Positions 25,309 through 33,723 are shown, counted from the first letter of the stretch. The stretch is DNA of 33,798 nucleotides from an uncultured Armatimonadota bacterium (GCA_903833215.1 CAILEM010000098.1:1-33798); one strand, 5' to 3'. Numbers and translations are program-made. Notes: a model not told the origin generated them from the sequence alone.

Positions 25309-26685
25309 ATGCCATTACTCATCAAGAATGGGGAGATCGTTACTGCCGACTCTCGGTACTACGCAGATATTTACGTCGCTGACCAGACGATCTCGCAGAT
25401 CGGCAAAGACCTTGAGGTTCCGCCAGACACGGAGATCATCGACGCCGCTGGCAAGCTGATCTTTCCGGGTTTTATCGACCCTCACGTTCACATCTATCTC
25501 CCGTTTATGGCGACCTTCGCCAAAGATACTCACGCGACGGCGAGCAAGGCCGCTCTGGTTGGAGGCACCACGACCTTCATCGAGATGTGCTGTCCGTCGC
25601 GACTCGACGATGCATTGGAAGGCTACGCGCTTTGGAAATCAAAGGCGGAAGGAAATACCGCCTGCGACTACACCTTCCACATGTCGGTGACCAAATTCGA
25701 CGACAAGACAGAATCGCAACTACGGGAGATCGTGGCTGACGGCATCAACTCCTTCAAGATCTTCCTCGCGTATAAGAACTTCTTTGGGATCGACGACGGT
25801 GAGACGTACGAGACGATGAAACTGGCAAAGAAGCTAGGTGTGATTGTCACCGCCCATTGCGAGAACGCGGAGCTTGTGAGTCGACTCCAGGCGAGCCTTT
25901 TGGCAGAAGGCAAAACCGGACCCGAGTGGCACGAGCCAAGCCGACCGGAATCCGTCGAAGCGGAAGGTACGAACCGATTTGCGACATTCCTTGAAAACAC
26001 AGGAGCAACCGGTTATGTCGTTCATCTGTCGTGTCAACCAGCACTGGATATCGCGATCGCGGCAAAGGCACGTGGCGTCAAGTTGTTCGTGGAGTCGGTA
26101 CTGCCGCACTTCCTCCTCGACAAGACCTATGCAGAACGCCCTGGAGTAGAGGGATTCAAGCATGTGATGTCCCCACCGCTCCGCGATAAGCGAAACCAAT
26201 CCGCGCTTTGGAATGGGCTGTCGGCGGGATTTATCGACACGGTTGGCACCGATCATTGTCCGTTCGATACCTCGCAGAAGGAACTCGGCAAAGACGCTTT
26301 CACCCAAATCCCGAACGGCATTCCTGGAATCGAAGAGCGCGTGAACCTCCTTTACACTTACGGGTACAAAGCTGGCTTGATCGACATTCACCGATTTGTC
26401 GATGCAGCCAGCACCCAGGCGGCCAAGATTTTTGGACTCTTTCCCCGCAAGGGCACCATCGCGGTGGGCAGTGACGCTGACTTGGTGATTTACGACCCGA
26501 AATACCGTGGTGTCGTCTCCGCCAAGACTCAGCACACGAACAACGACTACAACGGCTTCGAAGGGATGTCGATTGAAGGGCGACCGTCGGTTGTCACCGT
26601 CCGGGGCAAGATTCAAGTCAAGGATGGCGAGTTTGTCGGCGAGGAAGGCCGCGGACAGATGATCAAGCGGGAGCCTATTTACTAG
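25309..26685 (+). CDS. hydA: Dihydropyrimidinase / D-hydantoinase
   Basis: Opens the ring of dihydrouracil or dihydrothymine to the N-carbamoyl beta-amino acid. In the 458-residue product the binuclear-zinc ligands are all present: His59 and His61 (DPHVHI), Lys150 (SFKIFLAYK, the carbamylated lysine), His183 (TAHCEN), His239 (VHLSC) and Asp315 (GTDHCPF). From recollection of the family these residue numbers coincide with those reported for bacterial D-hydantoinases. Tyr155, which contacts the ring, is also present. Third gene of the operon, just after preA. Confidence 0.95.
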   Translation: MPLLIKNGEIVTADSRYYADIYVADQTISQIGKDLEVPPDTEIIDAAGKLIFPGFIDPHVHIYLPFMATFAKDTHATASKAALVGGTTTFIEMCCPSRLDDALEGYALWKSKAEGNTACDYTFHMSVTKFDDKTESQLREIVADGINSFKIFLAYKNFFGIDDGETYETMKLAKKLGVIVTAHCENAELVSRLQASLLAEGKTGPEWHEPSRPESVEAEGTNRFATFLENTGATGYVVHLSCQPALDIAIAAKARGVKLFVESVLPHFLLDKTYAERPGVEGFKHVMSPPLRDKRNQSALWNGLSAGFIDTVGTDHCPFDTSQKELGKDAFTQIPNGIPGIEERVNLLYTYGYKAGLIDIHRFVDAASTQAAKIFGLFPRKGTIAVGSDADLVIYDPKYRGVVSAKTQHTNNDYNGFEGMSIEGRPSVVTVRGKIQVKDGEFVGEEGRGQMIKREPIY

Positions 26686-26695
26686 GACTCAAACG

Positions 26696-27943
26696 ATGAG
26701 CATTGATCCAAAACGAACGATCGCCGAACTCAAGGAACTGCGTGCCCTGACCGGCGACGAAAATGGCGCCCAGAGAGTGGCTTGGACCGACACTTGGCTG
26801 AAAGCAAGAGCCTGGTTTGAGGAGAAGTTGGCCGATCTTCCCGTCGAACAACACTACGATGCAGCTGGAAATGGCTGGGTGACTCTCAAAGGCGAATCGG
26901 AAAAAGCGCTCATTATTGGTAGCCATCTCGACTCCGTTCCCAACGGAGGTTGGCTCGACGGTGCCCTTGGCGTGCTTGCCGGACTTGAGATCCTTCGCCG
27001 TTTTGCCAAGGAGTACAACGGTTGTCCTCCGGTGACCATTCGAGTGGTGGATTGGGCCGATGAAGAGGGTGCGAGATTCGGAAGGAGTCTGCTGGGATCC
27101 TCTGCGTTTGCCGGAACCGCATCTATCGAAGCCGACCGAATTCGGGTCGATAAAGACGGCATCCGACTCGAGGATGCCCTTCGTCGCTGTGGAGTCGACG
27201 TTGATCGCTTCAAAGAATCTGAACAGGAGCAGGCCAATGCAACCGCCTACCTTGAACTCCATATCGAACAAGGGCCTGTATTGGAAAGACTAGGGCTGCC
27301 CCTTGCCGTCGTGCTGGGGACGAAAGGCGTTGAGCGCCATGCGATTACGTTTCATGGGCAGGAAGCACACTCTGGCTCGACTCCGATGGGAGATAGGCGC
27401 GATTCACTCGCTCCACTCGCGAAGCTTGCGTTGGAGATCTACTCGATTGCGGGCAAGCATAAAGACGCCGTCTGTACGATTGGCAGTGTGAAGACTTATC
27501 CCGGAATTGTCACTGCCGTTGTTGGCCGTTGCGAGGCGACTCTAGATCAACGGGATCTCGACCCTGACGCTCTTGCTCAGATGTACCGAGAAGCAAAGTC
27601 CGCAAGTGAGCAGTTCGCGGCAGAGCACGGATGTTCGGTCGAGTGGTCGAAGATTTGGAGCATCGAACCGATTCCATTTCATCCGAAGCTCTTGGAGTTC
27701 TGCGAGGCAGCGATTCAAGAAACCTCTTGTGAGTTCGTCGTTTTGCCTTCTGGGCCCCTACACGATGCGGCAGAAGTTTCTCGGGCAGGAATTCCCACCG
27801 TGATGATGTTTGTTCAGTCGCTGCACGGAATCAGCCATAACAAGATCGAAGATACGAAGGAAGAACATCTTGAATTGGCCATCGACGCAATGGATAAATT
27901 GGCGACCAAAACGGTCGCTTGGATTAAAGAGTTGAACTTATGA
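26696..27943 (+). CDS. N-carbamoyl-beta-alanine amidohydrolase (beta-ureidopropionase), M20 family
   Basis: Likely hydrolyses N-carbamoyl-beta-alanine or N-carbamoyl-beta-aminoisobutyrate to the beta-amino acid, CO2 and ammonia. The 415-residue product is of the allantoate amidohydrolase / L-carbamoylase group. Metal ligands are visible at His77 (GSHLDSV), Asp88 (GWLDGALG), Glu123/124 (DEEGARF), His189 (ELHIEQG) and His381 (SHNKIEDT). Sequence alone cannot separate beta-ureidopropionase from L-N-carbamoylase or allantoate amidohydrolase; the position between hydA and mmsA decides for the first. Start is 10 bases after hydA. The final TGA overlaps the mmsA ATG (ATGA). Confidence 0.9.
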   Translation: MSIDPKRTIAELKELRALTGDENGAQRVAWTDTWLKARAWFEEKLADLPVEQHYDAAGNGWVTLKGESEKALIIGSHLDSVPNGGWLDGALGVLAGLEILRRFAKEYNGCPPVTIRVVDWADEEGARFGRSLLGSSAFAGTASIEADRIRVDKDGIRLEDALRRCGVDVDRFKESEQEQANATAYLELHIEQGPVLERLGLPLAVVLGTKGVERHAITFHGQEAHSGSTPMGDRRDSLAPLAKLALEIYSIAGKHKDAVCTIGSVKTYPGIVTAVVGRCEATLDQRDLDPDALAQMYREAKSASEQFAAEHGCSVEWSKIWSIEPIPFHPKLLEFCEAAIQETSCEFVVLPSGPLHDAAEVSRAGIPTVMMFVQSLHGISHNKIEDTKEEHLELAIDAMDKLATKTVAWIKELNL

Positions 27944-29457
27944 CAACCGATAACACGGGCAATGAAGTGCGTACGATCGATCACTGGATCGATGGCAAAT
28001 TCACGGCTTCGCAGTCCGGTCAATATGCGCCAGTCTGGAACCCAGCATTAGGCACAATTCAGGCCCAGGTCGGACTGGCAGATGCTGGTGAAGTCGATCT
28101 AGCAGTAGCCGCCGCGAAGAAGGCATTTCCAGAGTGGAGGGCAACTCCGTTATCTCGACGCGCGGAGACGATGTTTCGACTTCGAGAGTTGATCGATCAA
28201 AACCGCTCCAAAATTGCTGCCCTGCTGACTTCCGAACATGGGAAGACCCTCGCAGACGCGGGTGGGGAAGTCGCCAGGGGCCTTGAGAATATTGAGTTCT
28301 CCTGCGGTGTTCCAAATCTCCTCAAGGGCGGATTTACCGAGCAGGCCAGTCGAGGCGTCGACGTTTACCAAATACGTCAGCCCCTTGGAGTTGTTGCCGG
28401 AATCACGCCGTTCAACTTCCCCGCGATGGTCCCGATGTGGATGTTCGCAAATGCGATCGCATGTGGGAATACATTCGTGCTCAAGCCTTCCGAACGTGAC
28501 CCCTCAGTAAGTCTTTTTCTGGCAGAGCTGATTCAGCAAGCCGGCATCCCTGATGGCGTTTTCAACGTCGTTCAAGGCGACAAGATCGCGGTCGAAAGGT
28601 TGCTGGAGCATCCTGACGTGAAGGCGGTCAGCTTTGTCGGGTCGACTCCCATCGCTCGGCATATCTATCAGACGGCTACTCAAAATGGCAAGCGTGTTCA
28701 AGCGCTCGGTGGCGCAAAGAACCATATGCTCGTTTTGCCTGATGCTGATATCGGTATGGCAGCTGATGCCGCCATTTCTGCTGCTTATGGATCGGCGGGT
28801 GAAAGGTGCATGGCGATCTCGATCGTTGTCGCGGTTGGCAATGTCGCGCAACCGCTGATTGAGGCGATCTGTGAGCGAATCAACAAAGTTAAGATCGGCC
28901 CCGGCAATGAGCCAGGCAATGAAATGGGGCCGCTCATTACGTGCGAGCATCGGGATCGAGTCGCTTCGTACGTGGCCAAAGCCGAAACTGAGGGTGCAAA
29001 CCTTGTTGTCGATGGCCGTGCAAACCCATCGGCTCAACGCGAAGGATTTTTTCTTGGGTGCTCGTTGATCGACAATGTTCGACCTGGAATGCAGTGCTAT
29101 GACGATGAGATTTTCGGACCTGTTCTTGGGGTCGTTCGCGTCGAGACCTACGACGAAGCTCTCAGCCTGATCAACGACAACCCCTACGGCAATGGCACCG
29201 CGATCTTCACTCGCGATGGAGGCGCGGCTCGACAATTTCAGTTTGATGTCGAAGTTGGCATGGTGGGAATCAACGTTCCAATTCCGGTTCCGATGGCTTA
29301 TTACAGCTTTGGAGGATGGAAAGCGTCGCTCTTTGGCGACCTCCACATGTATGGCCCCGATGGCATCCAGTTCTATACACGGGCGAAGTTGGTCACCAGC
29401 CGTTGGCCCGATCCCGGCACCAGCAAAGTCGATTTAGGGTTTCCGCAAGTAAGATAG
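27940..29457 (+). CDS. mmsA: Methylmalonate-semialdehyde / malonate-semialdehyde dehydrogenase (CoA-acylating)
   Basis: Converts methylmalonate semialdehyde to propionyl-CoA, or malonate semialdehyde to acetyl-CoA, with loss of CO2. The 505-residue aldehyde dehydrogenase has the catalytic Cys290 in GERCMAISIVVAVG. GGAKNHMLVLPDAD (258-270) shows Asn in place of the usual general-base Glu, a hallmark of the CoA-acylating MMSDH branch. The C-terminal block MAYYSFGGWKASLFGDLHMY is also diagnostic. Reads on from the amidohydrolase by an ATGA overlap. Its place in the operon means it acts on the semialdehydes made by the following transaminase. Confidence 0.95.
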   Translation: MTTDNTGNEVRTIDHWIDGKFTASQSGQYAPVWNPALGTIQAQVGLADAGEVDLAVAAAKKAFPEWRATPLSRRAETMFRLRELIDQNRSKIAALLTSEHGKTLADAGGEVARGLENIEFSCGVPNLLKGGFTEQASRGVDVYQIRQPLGVVAGITPFNFPAMVPMWMFANAIACGNTFVLKPSERDPSVSLFLAELIQQAGIPDGVFNVVQGDKIAVERLLEHPDVKAVSFVGSTPIARHIYQTATQNGKRVQALGGAKNHMLVLPDADIGMAADAAISAAYGSAGERCMAISIVVAVGNVAQPLIEAICERINKVKIGPGNEPGNEMGPLITCEHRDRVASYVAKAETEGANLVVDGRANPSAQREGFFLGCSLIDNVRPGMQCYDDEIFGPVLGVVRVETYDEALSLINDNPYGNGTAIFTRDGGAARQFQFDVEVGMVGINVPIPVPMAYYSFGGWKASLFGDLHMYGPDGIQFYTRAKLVTSRWPDPGTSKVDLGFPQVR

Positions 29458-29519
29458 TTCTGCCGAAGCTTTTGGTGGTTTGCAGCCACTGACGCGGAAG
29501 CGCAAATTGTAGGTGAAAG

Positions 29520-30803
29520 ATGTCTGACACAGTCCGCAAACATAAAGAGTTCCTGTTTCCCGCCGTAGCGATGTACTACAAAGAGCCGTTGGCGCTCGTG
29601 AGCGGAGAGGGAATGTATGTTTGGGATGAAGCGGGAGATAAGTATCTCGACTGCTTTGGTGGCGTCCTTACGATCAGCGTCGGCCATGCCAATCCCGCCG
29701 TCGTGAAGGCGGAGGTCGAGCAGCTTTCACGCCTGTCGCACACGTCGACGCTTTACGCAAATCACAACCACGCCGATCTCGCAGAAAAGATGGCGGGCAT
29801 CACGCCAGGTCGCCTAAAGAAGAGCTTCTTCAGCAACACCGGAACTGAGGCTGACGACATGGCAGTGTTGGCTGCAAAGCTGCATACCAAGCGGCACGAG
29901 ATCATCGTGTTGCGCCACAGCTACAGCGGACGATCGGCAACCGCACTTTCTGCGGTCGGTCATTCTTCTTGGAGGCCCATCGCCTCCCAAGTAGCAGGCA
30001 TGGTTCATGCCCACGCCCCGTATTGCTACCGCTGTCCATTCGGCCTGAAGTACCCAAGCTGCGGAATCAAGTGCGCGGAAGACATCAAGAACCTCATCGA
30101 CACGACAACTACCGGCGAAATTGGCGCGTTCATGGCCGAGCCGATTCTCGGTGTGGGTGGTTTCATTGTTCCCCCGCCCGGTTACTTCGAGATGGCAGTC
30201 GGAATCGCACGAACTCACGGCGGCCTCTTCATCGCAGATGAAGTTCAGACCGGCTTTGGACGAACCGGCGACAAGTGGTTTGGCATCGAGCATTGGGATG
30301 TCGAACCCGACATTCTCACCACAGCCAAGGGCATGGGCAACGGCGCTCCGATCGCTGTGACGGTTGCGACCCCTGAAGTTGCTGACAGCTTCCCCAGCGT
30401 CACCTTCTCAACCTTCGGCGGAAATCCCGTTTCCACCGCCGCAGCGCTGGCCGTCATCAAAGAGATCGAGGATAAAGACCTCCGAGCGAACGCGAAGGTC
30501 GTCGGCGACTACTTCCGAACTCGTCTTGAGGAACTGAAGGATAAGCACCCGGTCATCGGTGATGTCCGAGGTATGGGTCTGATGCAGGGTGTCGAGTTGG
30601 TCAAGGATCGCGAAACCAAAGAGCCCGCCCCTCAAGCCGTCGCCCAAGTCTTCGAAGAAACCAAGAAGCGCCGTGTCCTGATCGGCAAGGGCGGCCTCTA
30701 CGGAAACGTCCTACGCCTCGGCCCACCACTCATCGCCGATAAGAGCAACATCGACGAACTCATCGAAGCCCTCGACGCCGCGTTTTCGACAGTGCAGTTA
30801 TAG
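29520..30803 (+). CDS. Class III PLP aminotransferase, AGXT2-like (beta-alanine / beta-aminoisobutyrate transaminase)
   Basis: Probably transfers the amino group of beta-alanine or 3-aminoisobutyrate to pyruvate or glyoxylate. The 427-residue product has the PLP lysine Lys270 (TTAKGMGNGAP) and Asp240 (IADEVQTGFGRTG). The unusual cysteine-rich insertion APYCYRCPFGLKYPSC (166-181) and MAEPILGVGGFIVPPP are typical of the AGXT2 / (R)-3-amino-2-methylpropionate-pyruvate transaminase group. It starts 62 bases after mmsA, with AGGTG about 5 bases before ATG, so it may have its own promoter, but order and strand fit the operon. Confidence 0.92.
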   Translation: MSDTVRKHKEFLFPAVAMYYKEPLALVSGEGMYVWDEAGDKYLDCFGGVLTISVGHANPAVVKAEVEQLSRLSHTSTLYANHNHADLAEKMAGITPGRLKKSFFSNTGTEADDMAVLAAKLHTKRHEIIVLRHSYSGRSATALSAVGHSSWRPIASQVAGMVHAHAPYCYRCPFGLKYPSCGIKCAEDIKNLIDTTTTGEIGAFMAEPILGVGGFIVPPPGYFEMAVGIARTHGGLFIADEVQTGFGRTGDKWFGIEHWDVEPDILTTAKGMGNGAPIAVTVATPEVADSFPSVTFSTFGGNPVSTAAALAVIKEIEDKDLRANAKVVGDYFRTRLEELKDKHPVIGDVRGMGLMQGVELVKDRETKEPAPQAVAQVFEETKKRRVLIGKGGLYGNVLRLGPPLIADKSNIDELIEALDAAFSTVQL

Positions 30804-30841
30804 TTTTGAATCGCCATTGGAAGGCGGTCCTTCACGAACGC

Positions 30842-30880
30842 TGATGCCTCCAGCCGAAGCGATAGCGGAGCTTGGAGGCT
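30842..30880 (+). repeat. REP-like palindrome, copy F
   Basis: GATGCCTCCAG, an inner hairpin around GCGATAGC, then TTGGAGGC: stem GCCTCCAG/TTGGAGGC with one G:T pair. It belongs to the family clustered at 33293-33702 and lies 39 bases past the aminotransferase stop, where it may help to end transcription or protect the mRNA. Confidence 0.65.
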
Positions 30881-30999
30881 CTCGATCCGACCAGCAATCG
30901 AAGGCGTTTCCTGAATGTGGGCACCAACGCATTTGGCCATGGCTGGGGAATGAACGATGCGAAACAGCCCCAAACACCAAAGGTGTTTTGTCATCAAAG

Positions 31000-31033
31000 C
31001 CCAGGGATGCGTCCCCGAGGACGCTTCCCTGGG
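31000..31033. other. Long perfect hairpin
   Basis: CCCAGGGA-T-GCGTCC, loop CCGA, GGACGC-T-TCCCTGGG forms a stem of 14 pairs with one internal T/T position. No U-run follows. It is part of the hairpin array after the pyrimidine operon. Confidence 0.6.
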
Positions 31034-31307
31034 TTCAGTAGCAGGCAAACGATCAACGCTGAAAGTGTTGAGTCCCTAAGCGGCCGACGAGAACATGTTT
31101 TCGATTTATCTCGCAACTCCGAGCATTTGCCAAGTCGCGAGGCCGGTGACGCAACACCTTCAGTGTTGATCGGATAGGGAATACCCATCCCAGTGTAGCC
31201 TCGCTTCGCGACGCAACACTGGGCTTTGGGGACCGAACACCTTCGGCGTTCGACCAGATCGCGATTTATCATTCCCTTAGGGTACGTCAGCAAGCCGCAT
31301 GGTCTTT

Positions 31308-31973
31308 CTACGGCTTTTCCAAACCGGTGTTCGAGTTCGCCGTCGAGATGGCGGCGAGGGATTTGATCCATTCACCGTCTTTGTAGAGGTCCTGCCGGTA
31401 GAGGCACTCGGGGGAGGCGACGAGGACTTTGTCTTTGGTGACGGTCCAGGCAAACTGGCCGTGGGGACTCTTCATGTCGAGTCGGAGTCCGGTACTCACT
31501 CGGTAAGTTGCGAATTCACCTGAGGCATTTCGTTCGTCGAGATCGACGCGCTCGAAGTATTGAGGACCGAGTTTGATTTCAAGCGACCGGGGCCATGTGT
31601 ACGGTTTGCGACGTGTGAACACGGCGACGACCGAAAATATCCCGTTCTCACCTTGGGCAATGTCGACATGCTTGGTGAGGAATCCATCCATCTCAATCAT
31701 TCGCAACGGTAGGGGTTGCTTCTGCGTGAATTCGACGATGGCATCGACCATCCCAAGGGTGTGCTGACCGTTGTAATACTGGTCGAGCGCCAGTCTTGTC
31801 CTCTCAGCAGTCGCCAATTTGGCAAAGCTCTGCCGAACCTTCTGGGTCTCGCTCGACTCTTTGGGTAGTGGCGGCGGCGAAAAACTTCGACTTACCCCCA
31901 TAAAGAACCCAAACCATACGCACCCAAGCGCGGCACAAATGAGGAAACCGCGCATTTTCGAAATCACAAACAT
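31308..31973 (-). CDS. Membrane-anchored hypothetical protein
   Basis: I do not recognise a family. The 221-residue product has one N-terminal hydrophobic segment (about residues 8-30, GFLICAALGCVWFGFFMGV). A Ser/Pro-rich linker (SRSFSPPPLPKESS) and a soluble outer part with many charged and aromatic residues follow, so it is anchored in the membrane and faces outward. An ATG at 31955 (residue 7) is an alternative start. The 3' end lies against the hairpin-rich region. It reads away from the M28 gene's terminator on the same strand and may be independent. Confidence 0.6.
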   Translation of the reverse strand: MFVISKMRGFLICAALGCVWFGFFMGVSRSFSPPPLPKESSETQKVRQSFAKLATAERTRLALDQYYNGQHTLGMVDAIVEFTQKQPLPLRMIEMDGFLTKHVDIAQGENGIFSVVAVFTRRKPYTWPRSLEIKLGPQYFERVDLDERNASGEFATYRVSTGLRLDMKSPHGQFAWTVTKDKVLVASPECLYRQDLYKDGEWIKSLAAISTANSNTGLEKP

Positions 31974-32010
31974 TCGACGCTCAATGTAAGCCCGGGGGGC
32001 GCACCAGAAT

Positions 32011-32049
32011 CAAAAATAACTGGGTGCCAGCATAGTTGTTGGACACCCT
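32011..32049 (-). terminator. Intrinsic terminator of the M28 protein gene
   Basis: On the minus strand GGGTGTCC pairs with GGCACCC across a 12-base loop (one bulged base) and is followed by TTATTTTTG. It lies about 55 bases past the stop at 32104. Confidence 0.6.
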
Positions 32050-32103
32050 TCAAAGGCCCAAGTGCTCCCTAAAATGTGAACCCCAGATCTATCCACTCTC
32101 GGT

Positions 32104-33156
32104 TCAAGGCTTGAAATAGGGAGTTCGGAGAAGAAAGCTCTCAAGTGCGATGCCCGTCGCGACTAAGGATTCCTTGGAACAATGAGCAGGAGTGTCGTCC
32201 TGAGTGTGCCATTGGTCGTAGCGGAAGTCGATCAGGTCGAGCGTTGGAACACCACGTTGGATAAGTGGCCAGTGGTCGTCTTCGATATCATCCGCCTCTT
32301 GATCAGGGAACGTCTTTCCTAAGCCGACCTCTTTAGCGTTGGCAAAGAACGCCTTCGTCAGTTTCTCAGCGTACTTCAGACTCTCAATCTCCTCACCAAC
32401 AACCATATCTTTCTTCCCGATCATGTCGAGCAAAATTCCGTAGTCTGGCTTGGGGGACGGCATGTTCTTGGCGAAGTAGTCCACTCCCAGTAGCATCTCT
32501 GACATGTCTGGACCAAGGTCCTCGCCATCGTCGAGCAGATAGAGAATGCCTACATCGGGGTGGCGACCCTTGAGTGCTTTGGCGAGTTCGAGAAGAACGG
32601 CAACGCCGCTTGCACCGTCGTTGGCACCGGGAATCGGTTTGTAGGGATACGGTTTGGTGCGGTAGGAAAGGGGGGAGTTCGGTCCATCCGCAAACGGGCG
32701 GGAATCCCAGTGGGCAAGCAGAACGACACGGACTTTTGCATCCTTCCAATTTTGCGTGCCAATAACGTTGTAGATGGGGACGACCTTGTTGGTGAAAGCC
32801 CACCTGTGACTCAACTCCTGAATATGAGCGTCGTCACAGCCTTTGCGAAGTTCTTCAAGCAGGTATTCCTTGCATTTCTCCTGGGGAGGTGTGCCCGGAA
32901 CTCTTGGTCCAAAGGCCACTTGCTTCACCAGGCTATCCCATGCCGCTTGACCGTCAAACTTCCATTTCGTCTCAGCCCTTTGTGGTGAGGCGCCTTGTGG
33001 TGCAGCATTCTGAGACGCTCCACACGCAGCGGCAACGCTCAAACCCACGAAGCCGATGGCTACAGCCAAAGACCTACCCTTCACGTTGGACGTGAATCGC
33101 GAGACGGACTGAAATCTACTTCTGAAGTGACTCATCTGTTTCCATATACGACGCAT
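32104..33156 (-). CDS. Secreted M28-family protein, glutaminyl-cyclase-like
   Basis: Zinc-dependent M28 fold, either peptidase or glutaminyl-peptide cyclotransferase. The 350-residue product has an N-terminal hydrophobic segment ending AAACGAS (Cys45), a weak lipobox, so it may be a lipoprotein. Zinc and active-site blocks are LLAHWDSRPFAD, PGANDGASGVAVLLELAKAL, LLDDGEDLG, LLDMIG and DDHWPLIQRGVPTLDLIDF with WHTQDD. WHT-DD after DDH-P is the glutaminyl cyclase pattern, which favours that activity over aminopeptidase. An ATG at residue 8 (33135) would give a shorter signal region. A terminator follows on the same strand. Confidence 0.82.
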   Translation of the reverse strand: MRRIWKQMSHFRSRFQSVSRFTSNVKGRSLAVAIGFVGLSVAAACGASQNAAPQGASPQRAETKWKFDGQAAWDSLVKQVAFGPRVPGTPPQEKCKEYLLEELRKGCDDAHIQELSHRWAFTNKVVPIYNVIGTQNWKDAKVRVVLLAHWDSRPFADGPNSPLSYRTKPYPYKPIPGANDGASGVAVLLELAKALKGRHPDVGILYLLDDGEDLGPDMSEMLLGVDYFAKNMPSPKPDYGILLDMIGKKDMVVGEEIESLKYAEKLTKAFFANAKEVGLGKTFPDQEADDIEDDHWPLIQRGVPTLDLIDFRYDQWHTQDDTPAHCSKESLVATGIALESFLLRTPYFKP

Positions 33157-33292
33157 GAGAAGCCGTGAAGCGTCACGGGACGAATTTTCGCGTAGTCATT
33201 TGCTGGAAGCGAGAGTTCATTGTGTCTTGGCAGGGCTATTCATATGCTGGAGTCAACAAGCTTCGGACCGAAACCTGCGGAGTAGCGCTAGC

Positions 33293-33334
33293 GATGATGC
33301 CTCACGCCTGAGCCATAGGCGAAGCCGTGAGGCT
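33293..33334 (+). repeat. REP-like palindrome, copy A
   Basis: Outer stem GCCTCACG/CGTGAGGC, inner stem GCC-ATA-GGC, preceded by GATGAT. Both stems differ from copies B and C by paired, compensating changes. Confidence 0.7.
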
Positions 33335-33382
33335 AAGAGACCGACCAGCCATCGGAGGTAAGTCCGAAGGAACACCACCTGC

Positions 33383-33423
33383 GATGATGCCTCCAGCCGA
33401 AGCGATAGCGGAGCCTGGAGGCT
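33383..33423 (+). repeat. REP-like palindrome, copy B
   Basis: GATGAT, outer stem GCCTCCAG/CTGGAGGC, inner GC-GATA-GC. Nearly identical to copy C; both are preceded by ACCTGC. Confidence 0.75.
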
Positions 33424-33475
33424 CGAACCGACTGTTTTCGATGGAGACCGCATGTGCATCACAAATACGACCTGC

Positions 33476-33516
33476 GATGATGCCTCCAGCCGGAGCGATA
33501 GCGGAGCCTGGAGGCT
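33476..33516 (+). repeat. REP-like palindrome, copy C
   Basis: Same outer and inner stems as copy B, with one substitution (CCGG for CCGA). It lies 93 bases downstream of B with the same ACCTGC flank. Confidence 0.75.
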
Positions 33517-33574
33517 CGAATCACCTGCTTTCGAACACGAACGCGCCGTTTGCCTTCCGAGCACTCTGTCATTT

Positions 33575-33614
33575 AGCCTCACGGCTTCGGCGGTGCCTCA
33601 GGCGTGAGGCATCA
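33575..33614 (-). repeat. REP-like palindrome, copy D (inverted)
   Basis: Read on the minus strand: TGATGCCTCACG ... CGTGAGGC with inner stem GGC-ACC-GCC. It shares the outer stem with copy A, and its inner stem is a third paired version. Confidence 0.7.
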
Positions 33615-33660
33615 ATGTGGAGGGTGGCTGAAAGGTTCGCCTGCCGAGCACTCTATGAGG

Positions 33661-33702
33661 AGCCTTCACGCTCCGCCGATGGCTCCGGGTGGAGGCATCA
33701 TC
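33661..33702 (-). repeat. REP-like palindrome, copy E (inverted)
   Basis: Read on the minus strand: GATGATGCCTCCAC ... GTGAAGGC with inner stem GCC-ATC-GGC. The outer stem has one mismatch, so it is the most diverged copy. Confidence 0.65.
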
Positions 33703-33723
33703 GCGGCTGGTGTTCGGTAAACA

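Larger units (their letters stand above)
30804..31307. other. Intergenic region built of hairpins and REP-like repeat, no gene
   Basis: About 500 bases follow the pyrimidine operon. They hold one REP-like copy (30842-30880) and five further hairpins: 30973-30987 (AACACC/GGTGTT), 31000-31033 (long), 31054-31070 (CAACGCT/AGTGTTG), 31152-31168 (CAACAC/GTGTTG) and 31234-31252 (CGAACACC/GGCGTTCG). A sixth structure, 31189-31223, pairs CCCAGTGT with ACACTGGG. No protein-coding frame is supported. Confidence 0.6.

Noticed and set aside
25834-26616. 260-codon minus-strand ORF
   Set aside because: It is antisense to hydA, which has all metal ligands. The open frame follows from codon bias.
28698-28800. 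Missing general-base Glu in the aldehyde dehydrogenase
   Set aside because: Asn at this position is normal for the CoA-acylating MMSDH family, so it is not a defect.
28504-29346. 280-codon minus-strand ORF
   Set aside because: It is antisense to mmsA and has no recognisable domain.
30842-31252. Possible CRISPR-like array after the aminotransferase
   Set aside because: The hairpins differ in sequence and spacing; there are no identical repeats with regular spacers and no cas genes.
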